A stretch of 64,000 nucleotides of DNA from Flavobacteriaceae bacterium (GTDB lineage Bacteria; Bacteroidota; Bacteroidia; Flavobacteriales; Flavobacteriaceae), in NCBI GenBank assembly GCA_014238425.1, contig JABABD010000040.1:124001-188000 (forward strand), in the 5' to 3' direction. The position numbers were made by a program, and so were the translations under genes. The stretch's first letter is position 1. Each line of letters starts with the position of its first letter. This document shows positions 18,675-28,056 of the stretch, in pieces. The notes beneath the pieces are model-generated. The model was not told where the DNA came from, searched no databases, and worked only from the letters and a program-made list of their open reading frames with translations.

Positions 18675-19675
18675 TAAACTTCTACTTTTAATTGTCTTGG
18701 TTGGTATTTCTCAGCGACTTTGGCTATAGCTTGGATATGATCTGGATTTGTCCCGCAACATCCACCAATAATATTTATAAGACCATCTTTAAGGTAATCT
18801 TCTATTAGCTCCTGCATTTGTTCAGGTGTTTGGTCGTATTCTCCAAAAGCATTTGGTAAACCAGCATTAGGGTGCGCAGATGTATGGAACTCTGTTCCAT
18901 GAGATAGCCTTTGTAAATAAGGCTTCAACTGTTCTGCTCCTAATGCGCAGTTAAAACCAACGCTAAGAAGTGGAATATGTGACATCGAGGTCAAGAATGC
19001 TTCAACCGTTTGCCCAGACAAAGTTCTACCCGATGCATCTGTTATCGTTCCTGATACCATTATTGGGATATCTATATGTCGTTCTTCTTTAACTTCTTCA
19101 ATTGCAAATAAAGCAGCTTTGGCATTCAATGTGTCAAAAATGGTTTCTACTAATAAGACATCTACACCACCATCAATTAAAGCTTCTGTTTGTTGTTTGT
19201 ATGCAATTCGTAATTCTTCAAAAGTGATAGCGCGGTATTCTGGTTTATTGACATCTGGAGATAAGCTTGCCGTTTTGTTAGTCGGACCAATACTGCCTGC
19301 AACAAAACGTGGTTTTTCTGGGTTTGCTTTGGTAAATTCTTCAGCAACTTGCTTTGCTATTTTAGCGGATTCAAAATTCAGTTCATACACTAAGTTTTCC
19401 ATCCCATAATCTGCCATAGCGATGGTAGTTCCAGAAAAAGTATTCGTCTCAACTATATCTGCTCCTGCGTCAAAATACAGTCGATGTATATCTGCAATGG
19501 CTTGAGGTTGGGTTAATGACAATAAATCATTATTTCCTTTTAAAGATGATGGATAATCCTTAAAACGTACGCCTCTGAAATCTTCTTCAGAGAAATTATA
19601 ACGCTGTAACATTGTTCCCATTGCTCCGTCGAGAACTAAAATTCGTTTTTGAATTTCTTTATAAATGTTTGACAT
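18674..19675 (-). CDS. Homocysteine S-methyltransferase module of split methionine synthase
   Basis: 333 aa equal to the N-terminal zinc-dependent homocysteine domain of MetH. Zinc ligands are visible in [13 protein letters not shown] near residue 238 and the C-terminal [11 protein letters not shown] near residue 305. The N-terminus [15 protein letters not shown] is typical. It is the first gene of the metH-metF operon and starts just downstream of a SAM-I riboswitch. A 7-bp hairpin touches the base before its ATG and may control initiation. Confidence 0.95.
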   Translation of the reverse strand: MSNIYKEIQKRILVLDGAMGTMLQRYNFSEEDFRGVRFKDYPSSLKGNNDLLSLTQPQAIADIHRLYFDAGADIVETNTFSGTTIAMADYGMENLVYELNFESAKIAKQVAEEFTKANPEKPRFVAGSIGPTNKTASLSPDVNKPEYRAITFEELRIAYKQQTEALIDGGVDVLLVETIFDTLNAKAALFAIEEVKEERHIDIPIMVSGTITDASGRTLSGQTVEAFLTSMSHIPLLSVGFNCALGAEQLKPYLQRLSHGTEFHTSAHPNAGLPNAFGEYDQTPEQMQELIEDYLKDGLINIIGGCCGTNPDHIQAIAKVAEKYQPRQLKVEV

Positions 19676-19676
19676 T

Positions 19677-19704
19677 CCTGATATTTTAAATATTTGTTAT
19701 CAGG
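19677..19704 (-). promoter_or_regulatory. Start-codon-proximal hairpin, possible riboswitch expression platform
   Basis: On the minus strand CCTGATA (19704-19698) pairs with TATCAGG (19683-19677), 7 bp around a 14-nt A/T-rich loop, one base before the ATG of the homocysteine methyltransferase. The sequence TGATAAC at its 5' arm also repeats the P1 3' strand (GATAAC) of the upstream SAM-I aptamer, so it could compete with P1. This suggests control at translation initiation; it is inferred from pairing only. Confidence 0.5.
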
Positions 19705-19726
19705 AAAAGAGAGTAGTAATCTTTCC

Positions 19727-19827
19727 GTTATCTGTCTGCATAGCAGTAGAATTTAGCACCTTCTTTAATAAGATAAAGGGTTGCTAAGGTTTCTAAGGGT
19801 CTAATTCCCTCCACCTTTCGTGATAAC
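19727..19827 (-). promoter_or_regulatory. SAM-I (S-box) riboswitch upstream of metH-metF
   Basis: The minus-strand leader contains the S-box core in order: P1 strand GTTATC (19827-19822), AGGTGGAGGGA, GACCCTTAGAAACCTTAGC, AACCC, then GGTGCTAAATTCTAC, then the closing strand GATAAC (19732-19727). The conserved kink-turn and SAM-binding segments match the consensus closely. SAM binding would reduce expression of the split methionine synthase and metF. Confidence 0.95.
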
Positions 19828-19904
19828 AATCAATAATAATATGAACTAAAGAACAAATTAACGTATTAAATTTTTAATAATAAAATTTATAGTCTAAATA
19901 TAAT

Positions 19905-20198
19905 TTAAAGATAGTATTCCACATTTTGCCAAGGCCCTCCATTAATTACATCTATATCATTGTCTAATAATAGCTCTTTTGCACGTTCACTTCTCGCTCC
20001 ACTTCTACAACATGTTATTATGGGCTTTTGGAGTGCTTTTAATTGGTTTATTTCGTATTCTAATTCATCTAATACGATATGTAGAGAATTCTCAACATGC
20101 CCTTCTTCATATTCGGCGTCTGTCCTAACGTCCAGTACTATAGCATCTTTATCAAGATATTCTCGAACATGCTTAAATTCAGGATTATGGTTACTCAT
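19905..20198 (-). CDS. Rhodanese-like sulfurtransferase
   Basis: 97-aa single rhodanese domain. The active-site loop TCCRSGARSERA near residue 62 carries the catalytic Cys, and LDVRTDAEYEEGHVENS near residue 22 is the typical CH2A region. It would carry persulfide sulfur in the cytosol. It is the last gene of the sulfate-assimilation operon, 31 nt after cysM, which fits a role in handling sulfide-derived sulfur. Confidence 0.9.
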   Translation of the reverse strand: MSNHNPEFKHVREYLDKDAIVLDVRTDAEYEEGHVENSLHIVLDELEYEINQLKALQKPIITCCRSGARSERAKELLLDNDIDVINGGPWQNVEYYL

Positions 20199-20229
20199 GA
20201 TTTCTATTTTTTATGTTTGTTATTTTTAA

Positions 20230-21117
20230 TCACACAAATAAATTTGATGACAAGTAGCGATCTCCTCGGTCACATATAACTGTAACAATAACACCTTCTT
20301 CTATAGTCTCTATAAGCTTCATCGCAGTAGCTACCGCTCCTCCGCTACTCATACCAGCAAAAACACCTTCTTCTATCGCCAATCTTTGTGTCATTTCTTT
20401 TGCTTGAATCTCGTTTACTTCTATAATTCTATCAACTTTAGATCTATTGAAAATTTTAGGCACATACTCTGGTGACCATTTTCTAATTCCTGGAATCCTG
20501 GACCCATCTTCAGGCTGAGCACCAACAATAACTATGGTATTATTTTTTTCCTTTAAATATGTTGACACACCAGTTATAGTTCCTGTAGTACCCATTGCAG
20601 ATACGAAATGTGTAATCTCCTGGTTAGTATCTCTCCAGATTTCTGGTCCGGTAGTTTTATAATGTGCTTTCCAATTATCTTCATTTTCAAATTGATTCAA
20701 TAAAGTATATCCTTTTTCATCTCTTAATCTAAATGCTACATCTCTTGCCCCTTCTATACCAATTGCCGACGAGGTTAATAAAACTTCTGCCCCATAAGCG
20801 CGCATGGTTTTAATACGTTCTTCCGTTGAATTTTCCGGCATGATCAATACAATTTTTAGTCCTAGGAATTTAGAAATGAATGCAAGAGCTATTCCAGTAT
20901 TTCCACTTGTGGCTTCAACTAGTGTATCTCCTTTTTTTATATCTCCTCGTTTCAAGGCTTCAGAAATCATATTAAAAGCGGCTCTATCCTTGACACTTCC
21001 TCCAGGATTGTTCCCTTCCAATTTCAAAAATAATTTTACGCCCTTTTTCGTGACTAAATTAGCAGCTTCAATAAGCGGCGTATTTCCAATGTGATCCAAT
21101 ATTGTCTGACTTACCAT
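20230..21117 (-). CDS. cysM: Cysteine synthase B (O-acetylserine sulfhydrylase)
   Basis: PLP enzyme making cysteine from O-acetylserine and sulfide. 295 aa. The PLP lysine is in [14 protein letters not shown] near residue 42, the substrate loop is [13 protein letters not shown] near residue 68, and the phosphate-binding glycine loop is [12 protein letters not shown] near residue 172. Length and the shorter C-terminus fit the CysM group better than CysK. It overlaps the upstream serine acetyltransferase gene by 7 nt, matching the direct substrate link. Confidence 0.95.
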   Translation of the reverse strand: MVSQTILDHIGNTPLIEAANLVTKKGVKLFLKLEGNNPGGSVKDRAAFNMISEALKRGDIKKGDTLVEATSGNTGIALAFISKFLGLKIVLIMPENSTEERIKTMRAYGAEVLLTSSAIGIEGARDVAFRLRDEKGYTLLNQFENEDNWKAHYKTTGPEIWRDTNQEITHFVSAMGTTGTITGVSTYLKEKNNTIVIVGAQPEDGSRIPGIRKWSPEYVPKIFNRSKVDRIIEVNEIQAKEMTQRLAIEEGVFAGMSSGGAVATAMKLIETIEEGVIVTVICDRGDRYLSSNLFV

Positions 21118-21881
21118 ACGGTTGTAGTTCTAATTTTAAACTCTTTTTTATATGTTAAAATTGAATTTTCTGGTATTGATACAATTAAACATACATTTGC
21201 GCCAATAATACTATTTGCTCCAACAATAACATCGCCTCCTAAAATAGTAGCATTGGCATAAATAGTTACATTATTCTCTATGGTTGGATGTCGTTTTGTG
21301 CAAGACAGGCTTTTTTTAACCTGTAAACCTCCTAAGGTAACACCTTGATATATTTTTACATGATCTTTAATTACAGATGTCTCGCCAATAACAATACCTG
21401 TGGCATGATCTATAAAAAAAGAATTGCCAATCATGGCTCCTGGATGGATATCTGTGCCTGTTAATCCATGAGCATACTCGCTCATCATTCTAGGCAGAAT
21501 AGGCACATTTAATTTAAAAAGTTCGTGGCTTAAACGATAAATTGCTATAGCATGAAACCCTGGGTAAGCCAAATAAATTTCCTCTAAACTTTTCGCCGCA
21601 GGATCATTTTGTTCTGCTGCTAAAGCATCTTGGTCTAATTGTGCTCTTACTGAACTGAATTTAGTTTGATATTCGGACCAAAGTTCTTTTGGGTTCTCAA
21701 TAGATAATTTAGATGCTATCTTTATGAATCTATCTTCAATAGAAGTTACATTTTCTTGATAGTAGCTTTCATCAAATAAGCTATAAAACAACTGCTTAGT
21801 AAATATCTCTACATTATCCTTTAAACAAACATGATGATTTTTAAAGCTCACTTTTTGTTCTATTACATTCATATCATACAA
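21111..21881 (-). CDS. cysE: Serine O-acetyltransferase
   Basis: Acetylates serine with acetyl-CoA to O-acetylserine, the carbon acceptor for sulfide. 256 aa: an N-terminal helical domain (about 1-130) and a left-handed beta-helix of hexapeptide repeats ([24 protein letters not shown], split here as [11 protein letters not shown] and [13 protein letters not shown]). The catalytic His-Asp region is in FIDHATG, and GGLQVKK follows. The N-terminal half resembles the EpsC-type subgroup found in Bacteroidota. Confidence 0.93.
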   Translation of the reverse strand: MYDMNVIEQKVSFKNHHVCLKDNVEIFTKQLFYSLFDESYYQENVTSIEDRFIKIASKLSIENPKELWSEYQTKFSSVRAQLDQDALAAEQNDPAAKSLEEIYLAYPGFHAIAIYRLSHELFKLNVPILPRMMSEYAHGLTGTDIHPGAMIGNSFFIDHATGIVIGETSVIKDHVKIYQGVTLGGLQVKKSLSCTKRHPTIENNVTIYANATILGGDVIVGANSIIGANVCLIVSIPENSILTYKKEFKIRTTTVW

Positions 21882-21885
21882 TAAT

Positions 21886-22206
21886 TTAAGATTCTGGAGC
21901 TAACTCCACCAGAAGTCCTTCTAAAGCGCTAGTGATATTAATTTGACAACCTAATCTGCTATTATCTTCTACATAAAACGCTTCTGAAAGCATCGCTTCT
22001 TCTTCATCTTGCATTTTAGGTAAATCATGATTTGAGAGAATATAACATTGACATGAGGCGCACATAGCCATACCACCACAAATGCCCTCTACTGGAAGTT
22101 CATATGATTTACATACTTCCATTAAATTCATTGCCATGTCTGTCGGAGCAATTACTTTGTGCATTACACCTTCCCTGTCTTTTATGACTATATTAACATC
22201 CATCAT
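21886..22206 (-). CDS. 2Fe-2S ferredoxin (adrenodoxin type)
   Basis: 106 aa, soluble. Cysteines at 43, 49, 52 and 87 in [10 protein letters not shown]...LGC have the C-x5-C-x2-C-x(n)-C spacing of vertebrate/adrenodoxin-type ferredoxins. Lying between the ferredoxin reductase and cysE, in the same operon as the sulfite reductase, it is the likely electron donor for sulfite reduction. Confidence 0.92.
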   Translation of the reverse strand: MMDVNIVIKDREGVMHKVIAPTDMAMNLMEVCKSYELPVEGICGGMAMCASCQCYILSNHDLPKMQDEEEAMLSEAFYVEDNSRLGCQINITSALEGLLVELAPES

Positions 22207-22272
22207 ATTTATTTACTATAAAATGAGAATCATATATTAATAAATTCTGTATCTGTATACATAACACAAGCT

Positions 22273-23322
22273 TTATACGATTGCTTTGACCACTGCTTTT
22301 GGTGCTTCTTTACGTGTTCCGTCAAATCCATTAATGCCACTAACAGTTGTATATTTTAATACAAGTTTTTTATTTGGATTTAGAATTTTATAGGCAGATT
22401 GACACATTAATGTGGCTTCATGAAAACCACAAAGAATCAGTTTCAATTTTCCTTCATAGGTATTTACATCTCCAATAGCAAAAATGCCTGCGATGTTAGT
22501 TTGATAATCTAAAGTATCTACTTTAATAGCGTTTTTTTCTATTTCCAGGCCCCAATTTCCTATAGGTCCTAATTTTGGTGATAATCCAAATAAGGGAATA
22601 AAGTGATCGGCCCTTAAACGAATTTTCTCATCACCTTTGGTAACGACTACTGACTCAATTTTATTAAATCCTTCTAAAGCCGTAACCTCGGCTGGTGTTA
22701 TGATATTTATTTTCCCTAACAACTTTAATTCCTGAACTCTTTCAACAGAATCAAGTGCTCCTCTAAATTCATTTCTTCTATGAACAAGTGTAACTTCAGA
22801 GGCAATATCTGCTAAAAATATGCTCCAATCTAATGCTGAATCTCCTCCTCCCGAAATAACTACACGTTTATTCCTATATACTTCAGGATCTTTTATAAAA
22901 TATTCAACACCTTTATCTTCAAAATCAGTAATATTGTCTATCAATGGTTTTCTGGGCTCAAAGCTCCCTAAACCACCAGCTATTGCTACAATTGGAGCAT
23001 GATGCTTTGTTCCTTTATTTGTTGTAACAATAAAGCTTCCGTCCTCTTGCTTTTCAATAGTTTCCGCTCTCTCTCCCAATGTAAAACCAGGCTCAAATTG
23101 TTTGCCTTGCTCTAAGAGGTTTTTCGTTAAATCTCCTGCCAAAATTTCTGGCAAACCTGGAATATCGTATATAGGTTTTTTAGGATAAAGTTCTGAGCAT
23201 TGTCCTCCAGGATGTGGCAAAGCGTCAATTAAATGGCACCTTAACTTTAATAACCCTGCTTCAAAAACCGTAAATAAACCTGTAGGTCCTGCTCCAATTA
23301 TCAATATATCTGTTTTAATCAT
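22273..23322 (-). CDS. Ferredoxin--NADP reductase, thioredoxin-reductase-like
   Basis: 349-aa FAD/NAD(P) flavoprotein. The FAD-binding motif IIGAGPTGLFTVFEAG is at the N-terminus, the NADP-binding GGGDSALDW motif is near residue 162, and IFAIGDVNTYEG is the C-terminal FAD motif. It lacks the CxxC redox pair of thioredoxin reductase, which fits the homodimeric YumC-type FNR. It would move electrons from NADPH to the adjacent ferredoxin for sulfite reductase. The role is inferred from operon context. Confidence 0.9.
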   Translation of the reverse strand: MIKTDILIIGAGPTGLFTVFEAGLLKLRCHLIDALPHPGGQCSELYPKKPIYDIPGLPEILAGDLTKNLLEQGKQFEPGFTLGERAETIEKQEDGSFIVTTNKGTKHHAPIVAIAGGLGSFEPRKPLIDNITDFEDKGVEYFIKDPEVYRNKRVVISGGGDSALDWSIFLADIASEVTLVHRRNEFRGALDSVERVQELKLLGKINIITPAEVTALEGFNKIESVVVTKGDEKIRLRADHFIPLFGLSPKLGPIGNWGLEIEKNAIKVDTLDYQTNIAGIFAIGDVNTYEGKLKLILCGFHEATLMCQSAYKILNPNKKLVLKYTTVSGINGFDGTRKEAPKAVVKAIV

Positions 23323-23323
23323 C

Positions 23324-23899
23324 CTATTTATTTATTAAGGTTTGAGTTATTCTATTCAGCGTATTCACTTTATCTTCAAAATTTCCTTTAATGGTCTTTC
23401 TATAAATGTTTAAGTTTTTTACTAGGTCATCGACGTTTTCTGGAATAACATCTTCAAAAAATTGACGCAATCTCTTTGCCGTTGTTGGTGATTTTCCATT
23501 AGTAGAAATAGCCACTTTAACATTGCCTTTGGTTACAATTCCACCTAAGTAGAAATCGCATAACTCAGGAGTGTCAGCAACATTAATTAGAAGATTTCTT
23601 CGCTTTGCATCCTGGTATATTTGAGCATTGACATCTATCTTGTTTGTAGCTGCGATAACCAAGTCCTTATCACATAAAAATGATTCGTCATAGGTGAAAT
23701 CAATCATATTTACATCATAGATTTTTGCCAATGTTTTTATCTCTTCCCTAAAAAATGGAGCGACCATATGCACATTTGCATTTGGACTTGATTTTAATAG
23801 AAATGTGAGTTTTTCTAAAGCCACATTACCACCACCAACAATCAATATTTGCAATTGATGCATCTTTAAAAAAATTGGATATAAATTATTCCTTTCCAT
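23324..23899 (-). CDS. Precorrin-2 dehydrogenase / sirohydrochlorin ferrochelatase (CysG N-terminal type)
   Basis: 191 aa, matching the N-terminal CysG/Met8p/SirC domain: LQILIVGGGNVALEKL NAD-binding motif near residue 15, LVIAATN near residue 80, NVADTPELCDFY near residue 105 (aspartate region), and ISTNGKSPTTAKRLR near residue 131. It makes sirohydrochlorin and perhaps inserts iron to give siroheme for the sulfite reductase in the same operon. It sits 1 nt before the FNR gene and 4 nt after cobA. Confidence 0.92.
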   Translation of the reverse strand: MERNNLYPIFLKMHQLQILIVGGGNVALEKLTFLLKSSPNANVHMVAPFFREEIKTLAKIYDVNMIDFTYDESFLCDKDLVIAATNKIDVNAQIYQDAKRRNLLINVADTPELCDFYLGGIVTKGNVKVAISTNGKSPTTAKRLRQFFEDVIPENVDDLVKNLNIYRKTIKGNFEDKVNTLNRITQTLINK

Positions 23900-23903
23900 A
23901 GTA

Positions 23904-24674
23904 TTAATTCAAGGTTACCTCTGCGTTTACTTGATTATAAATTGAATCTAGGATTACGCGTTCTTTAACAACATCTCCTATGACAATAATTGCTGGTGAT
24001 GAGAGTTCTTTTTTAGCAACAATACTTTCAATTGTACTTATAGTTCCTATACCAAATTTCTCATCTTTTGTCGTCCCATTTTGAATAATTGCTATTGAAG
24101 TATCTTGCTTATTTTCGCTTGAAAAAATCCTAACGATCTCACTTAAATTACACATTCCCATTAAGATAACGACCGTAGCAGAAGATTTTGCTGCCAAGGC
24201 TACATCTCTGGATATCTGATGCAACCTCGTTGTTCCAGTAATAACCCAAAAACTTTCAGAAATTCCGCGCTTTGTCAATGGAATTCCTTGATATGCAGGC
24301 ACAGCAAATGATGATGAAATTCCTGGAACCATGTAGGTTTCAATGCCAAACTGTCTTGCATGATCTATTTCTTCTGCACCACGCCCAAAAATAAAAGGAT
24401 CCCCTCCTTTTAATCTCACAACGTGGCCATGGCTTTTCGTGCGACTTACTATTAAGTCATTAATTTGTTCTTGCTGATATGTATAACACCCTTTTCGTTT
24501 ACCAACAAAAATAAGTTCTGCAGTAGCTGATGCATATTCTAAGAGCGATTCATTTATGAGTGCATCATACAATATCACATCCGCAGATTTTATTGCTTTA
24601 ACCGCCTTTATCGTGATTAATTCTGCATCTCCTGGGCCAGCTCCAACGACCGTTAATTTTGGTGTTCTTCTCAT
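23904..24674 (-). CDS. cobA: Uroporphyrinogen-III C-methyltransferase
   Basis: SAM-dependent double methylation of uroporphyrinogen III to precorrin-2. 256 aa, with VGAGPGDAELITIKAVKA at the N-terminus, YDALINESLL, VRLKGGDPFIFGRGAEE near residue 85, and the family VPGISSSFAVPAYQGIPLTKRG segment (shown in two parts: VPGISSSFAVPAY, GIPLTKRG). With the next gene it supplies siroheme; the two are fused as CysG in enterobacteria and separate here. Confidence 0.95.
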   Translation of the reverse strand: MRRTPKLTVVGAGPGDAELITIKAVKAIKSADVILYDALINESLLEYASATAELIFVGKRKGCYTYQQEQINDLIVSRTKSHGHVVRLKGGDPFIFGRGAEEIDHARQFGIETYMVPGISSSFAVPAYQGIPLTKRGISESFWVITGTTRLHQISRDVALAAKSSATVVILMGMCNLSEIVRIFSSENKQDTSIAIIQNGTTKDEKFGIGTISTIESIVAKKELSSPAIIVIGDVVKERVILDSIYNQVNAEVTLN

Positions 24675-24683
24675 AATTTCTAA

Positions 24684-26774
24684 TTAATTCAAGATTATTT
24701 CTTGATTTCTCAATGTCCTTACAAGGACTAAAAATTCTTCAGCATTTCTGATATATGCATTTGCAAATTCAGGTGATGGTGCATTATCTCTTATTTGGTA
24801 GATCAATTCAGAAAAAGAGCTTCTCATACTAACTTGTTTGCTCTCTACGAATAATTCATCAAACTGGCGAATTATTCCTGCTTGTGTATTGGTTGATACA
24901 TTATCGGAAAGCAAAATGGCTTTGGCTGAATTCACCATCGAGCTATAGGCGTGATAAATGGCACTTGAATACACTTTATTAGCATAAGACTCCTTTGCAT
25001 TTTCAATCTTTTCTTCACTTTCTAAAAACAGCGTCGCTATCAGATCTATAACTACTCCAGCACACTCTCCAATACCAATAGCCTTTATATAAGCGTTTTC
25101 TGATCCCCAATCAATAAAATCATCTTGGGTTAGGTTATCTGCACTAGACAAGTCCTTCAATAAATTATAAAAATATTTCTCCCCTTTTTCCACGTAATAA
25201 ACTTCAAACTTTTTATTGGTGGTGTTCTGCTCAAAATCGTCAAGAATACGACGTAAAGCTTCGGGGCCTCTTTTACTAGGAATTTTCACCACCTTATCAG
25301 CAAACACTCCTTTCCCATTTCCTTTATTTCCTCCTCCTAGCAATACTTGAAGTGCTGGAGCCACCAACTTGTCTTTTGTACGAATAGACATTCCTTGAAA
25401 GCCAATATTGGCCATATTGTGCTGCCCGCAGGCATTCATGCAACCACTTATTTTTATAACTAAGTCCGCATTTTCAAGGTATTGAGGATATTCAATTTTT
25501 ATAACACGTTCAAGCTCTTCTGCAATCCCAGTACTACTAGAGATTCCTAGATTACATGTATCTGTGCCAGGGCAAGCTGTAATATCTATAGCCTTGTTAT
25601 AACCTGCTTCAACAAACCCAAGTTTTTCTAGTTCTTGATAAAAAAATGGTAATAGATCTTTCTTTACAAAAGGAATCAAAATATTCTGGCGTAAATTCAA
25701 TCTGATTTCGCCAGCAGCATAATTCTCAACTAAATCAGCAAGTAATCTGGCCTTATCAGTATAAAAATCTCCAAGTAATACCTTAATCCCTATAGCAACA
25801 AAACCATTCTGTTTTTGTGGAATAATATTTGTCGATTTCCATAAATCAAAAGCGTTTTTGTCTTTGATCTCAACTAACGGAGGATTCACAGAAACTGGAA
25901 TAGAAACCGCATATGCTTCCGCATCAATCGCCACTGTTTTAAGCGTGATAGCATCTTGCTCTGCAACGACTAATTCTTTAAAAGCCTCTAATCCTATATC
26001 TTTTATCAAGAATTTTAAACGTGCTTTTGCTCTACTTTTCCGTTCACCGTAACGATCAAATATTCTTAAAACACCTTCCATTAAAGGAATGATTTTATCT
26101 GCTATTAAAAATTCATATAACACATCGGCATGCCTTGGCTGAGATCCCAATCCTCCTCCTAACATTACTTTAAAACCTCTAACACCATTATTGATTTTAG
26201 CAATGAACCCTAAATCGTGCATATACGACAAACCTGTATCGGCAACTGAAGCAGAAAAAGACACTTTAAATTTTCTTCCCATTTCTTGGCTAATAGGATT
26301 ACGCAAAAAGAAACGAAAAACCGCATCTGCATAAGGCGATACATCAAAAGGTTCATTAACATCAATACCTGCAGTTTCACTAGCTGTAACATTACGTACT
26401 GTATTTCCACAAGCTTCACGTAAAGTCACATCATCTCTTTCTAGTTCGGCCCAGAGTTCTGGCGTCCTGTTTAAGTCAACATAATGTATTTGTATATCTT
26501 GACGTGTGGTAATATGCAAGCGTCCACGAGAATACTCATCAGAAACATCGGCAATTCTTCGCAGTTGATTGCTTAACACTTTACCATATGGCAACTTAAT
26601 ACGGATCATTTGAACGCCTAGTTGTCTCTGTCCGTATACGCCCCGTGCCAAACGAAGACTTCTGAATTTTTCTTCATCGACTTTACCGTTTTTAAATAGC
26701 TCAATCTTATTGGCTAATTCAATAATATCCTTTTCGACAATAGGATTTTCTATTTCCGTTCTAAAACTTTGCAT
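24684..26774 (-). CDS. Ferredoxin-type sulfite (nitrite) reductase with C-terminal HEPN domain
   Basis: 696 aa. Residues 1 to about 540 are a siroheme/4Fe-4S sulfite or nitrite reductase with two ferrodoxin-like repeats (LHITTRQDIQIHYV near residue 105; LNLRQNILIPFV near 350) and the metal-centre cysteines in ACPGTDTC and SGCMNACGQHN near residues 405 and 445. About 580-690 is a helical HEPN-type extension (SSAIYHAYSSMVNSAKAILL). The operon with cysDNH and siroheme genes indicates sulfite reduction using the adjacent ferredoxin. The role of the HEPN tail is not known. Confidence 0.92.
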   Translation of the reverse strand: MQSFRTEIENPIVEKDIIELANKIELFKNGKVDEEKFRSLRLARGVYGQRQLGVQMIRIKLPYGKVLSNQLRRIADVSDEYSRGRLHITTRQDIQIHYVDLNRTPELWAELERDDVTLREACGNTVRNVTASETAGIDVNEPFDVSPYADAVFRFFLRNPISQEMGRKFKVSFSASVADTGLSYMHDLGFIAKINNGVRGFKVMLGGGLGSQPRHADVLYEFLIADKIIPLMEGVLRIFDRYGERKSRAKARLKFLIKDIGLEAFKELVVAEQDAITLKTVAIDAEAYAVSIPVSVNPPLVEIKDKNAFDLWKSTNIIPQKQNGFVAIGIKVLLGDFYTDKARLLADLVENYAAGEIRLNLRQNILIPFVKKDLLPFFYQELEKLGFVEAGYNKAIDITACPGTDTCNLGISSSTGIAEELERVIKIEYPQYLENADLVIKISGCMNACGQHNMANIGFQGMSIRTKDKLVAPALQVLLGGGNKGNGKGVFADKVVKIPSKRGPEALRRILDDFEQNTTNKKFEVYYVEKGEKYFYNLLKDLSSADNLTQDDFIDWGSENAYIKAIGIGECAGVVIDLIATLFLESEEKIENAKESYANKVYSSAIYHAYSSMVNSAKAILLSDNVSTNTQAGIIRQFDELFVESKQVSMRSSFSELIYQIRDNAPSPEFANAYIRNAEEFLVLVRTLRNQEIILN

Positions 26775-26784
26775 ATTGATGTTT

Positions 26785-28032
26785 TTATTGAATAAAGCCT
26801 GCTCCTACTGTGTTGTTTGATTGTGAATCAATTAAAATAAATGACCCATTTGTGCGATGATCTTTAAAAGCATCAAAGAAAATTGGCTTGTTTAATTTGA
26901 AAGTCACTGACGCTATATCATTCATTACCAATGTTTCAACTCCTGAATCAATACCTGAATAATCAGGATGAATTTTATGGTGAATAGTATCTACTTTGGC
27001 TAATGCCTTATTGACACCATGCTGAATCACATATTTATTCCCTGAGGTAAATTTTCGACCATCCATCCATGAAATGGTAGCTGTAAATTGTTTCTCTGTA
27101 GATGGCAGCTCTTCAACCTTAACTAACATATCTCCTCGACTTACATTTATATCATCTTCTAATGTGATGGTTACAGACGACCTTCGAGAGGCCGTTTGAT
27201 AGACTTCCTTATGAAAATAAATGTCCTTTATCTTGCTTTTTATTTGAGAGGGTAAAGCAACAATTTCATCACCTACATTTAGCTCTCCTCCATACACTTT
27301 ACCTGCATATCCTCTAAAATCATGAAACTCATCTGTCTTTGGTCTTATAACATATTGTACAGGAAATCTTGGCGTTCCTACATTATAAATATCCTCATTC
27401 TCTATAGCTTCTAGGTGTTCTAATAATGTTTCCCCTTTGTACCAGGTCATACTTTCAGATCGATTAACAACATTATCTCCTTTTAAGGCACTTACAGGAA
27501 TGAATGTTATGTTCTGTTCTTTGTAATCCCTTTTGCTCATTAAAGATTCGAAATCGGATTTAATGCTATTATATATATCTTCTGAAAAATCAACTAAATC
27601 CATTTTATTTACTGCTACAACAACCTCTTTTACACGCAAAAGATTATTAATGAAAAAGTGACGATTAGTTTGCTCAATAACACCTTTTCTGGCATCGATC
27701 AAGATAATGGCTGCTTGTGATGTTGAAGCTCCTGTTACCATGTTACGGGTGTATTCTACATGACCAGGCGTATCTGCAATAATGTAGCTTTTAGTCTTCG
27801 TAGAAAAATAAATATGTGCTACATCTATTGTAATTCCTTGCTCTCTTTCTGCTACTAAGCCATCGGTTGCCAGAGAGAAATCCAAGTAATCGTATCCTTT
27901 CATCTTACTTGTTTTCTCAATGGCTTCCAATTGATCACTAGTCAATGATTTTGTATCATAAAGCAGCCTGCCAATTAATGTGCTCTTTCCGTCATCTACA
28001 CTTCCTGCTGTTGCAATTTTTAAAACTTCCAT
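26785..28032 (-). CDS. cysN: Sulfate adenylyltransferase subunit 1 (GTPase)
   Basis: EF-Tu-like GTPase that drives APS formation with CysD. 415 aa. G1 is GSVDDGKSTLIGRLLYDT, G3 is DTPGHVEYTRNM and G4 is NKMDLV, followed by two beta-barrel domains. Length shows there is no fused APS kinase (CysC), which many CysN proteins carry. It follows cysD by 24 nt. Confidence 0.96.
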   Translation of the reverse strand: MEVLKIATAGSVDDGKSTLIGRLLYDTKSLTSDQLEAIEKTSKMKGYDYLDFSLATDGLVAEREQGITIDVAHIYFSTKTKSYIIADTPGHVEYTRNMVTGASTSQAAIILIDARKGVIEQTNRHFFINNLLRVKEVVVAVNKMDLVDFSEDIYNSIKSDFESLMSKRDYKEQNITFIPVSALKGDNVVNRSESMTWYKGETLLEHLEAIENEDIYNVGTPRFPVQYVIRPKTDEFHDFRGYAGKVYGGELNVGDEIVALPSQIKSKIKDIYFHKEVYQTASRRSSVTITLEDDINVSRGDMLVKVEELPSTEKQFTATISWMDGRKFTSGNKYVIQHGVNKALAKVDTIHHKIHPDYSGIDSGVETLVMNDIASVTFKLNKPIFFDAFKDHRTNGSFILIDSQSNNTVGAGFIQ

Positions 28033-28056
28033 TCTCTAATTCTTTTACTTCAACTA

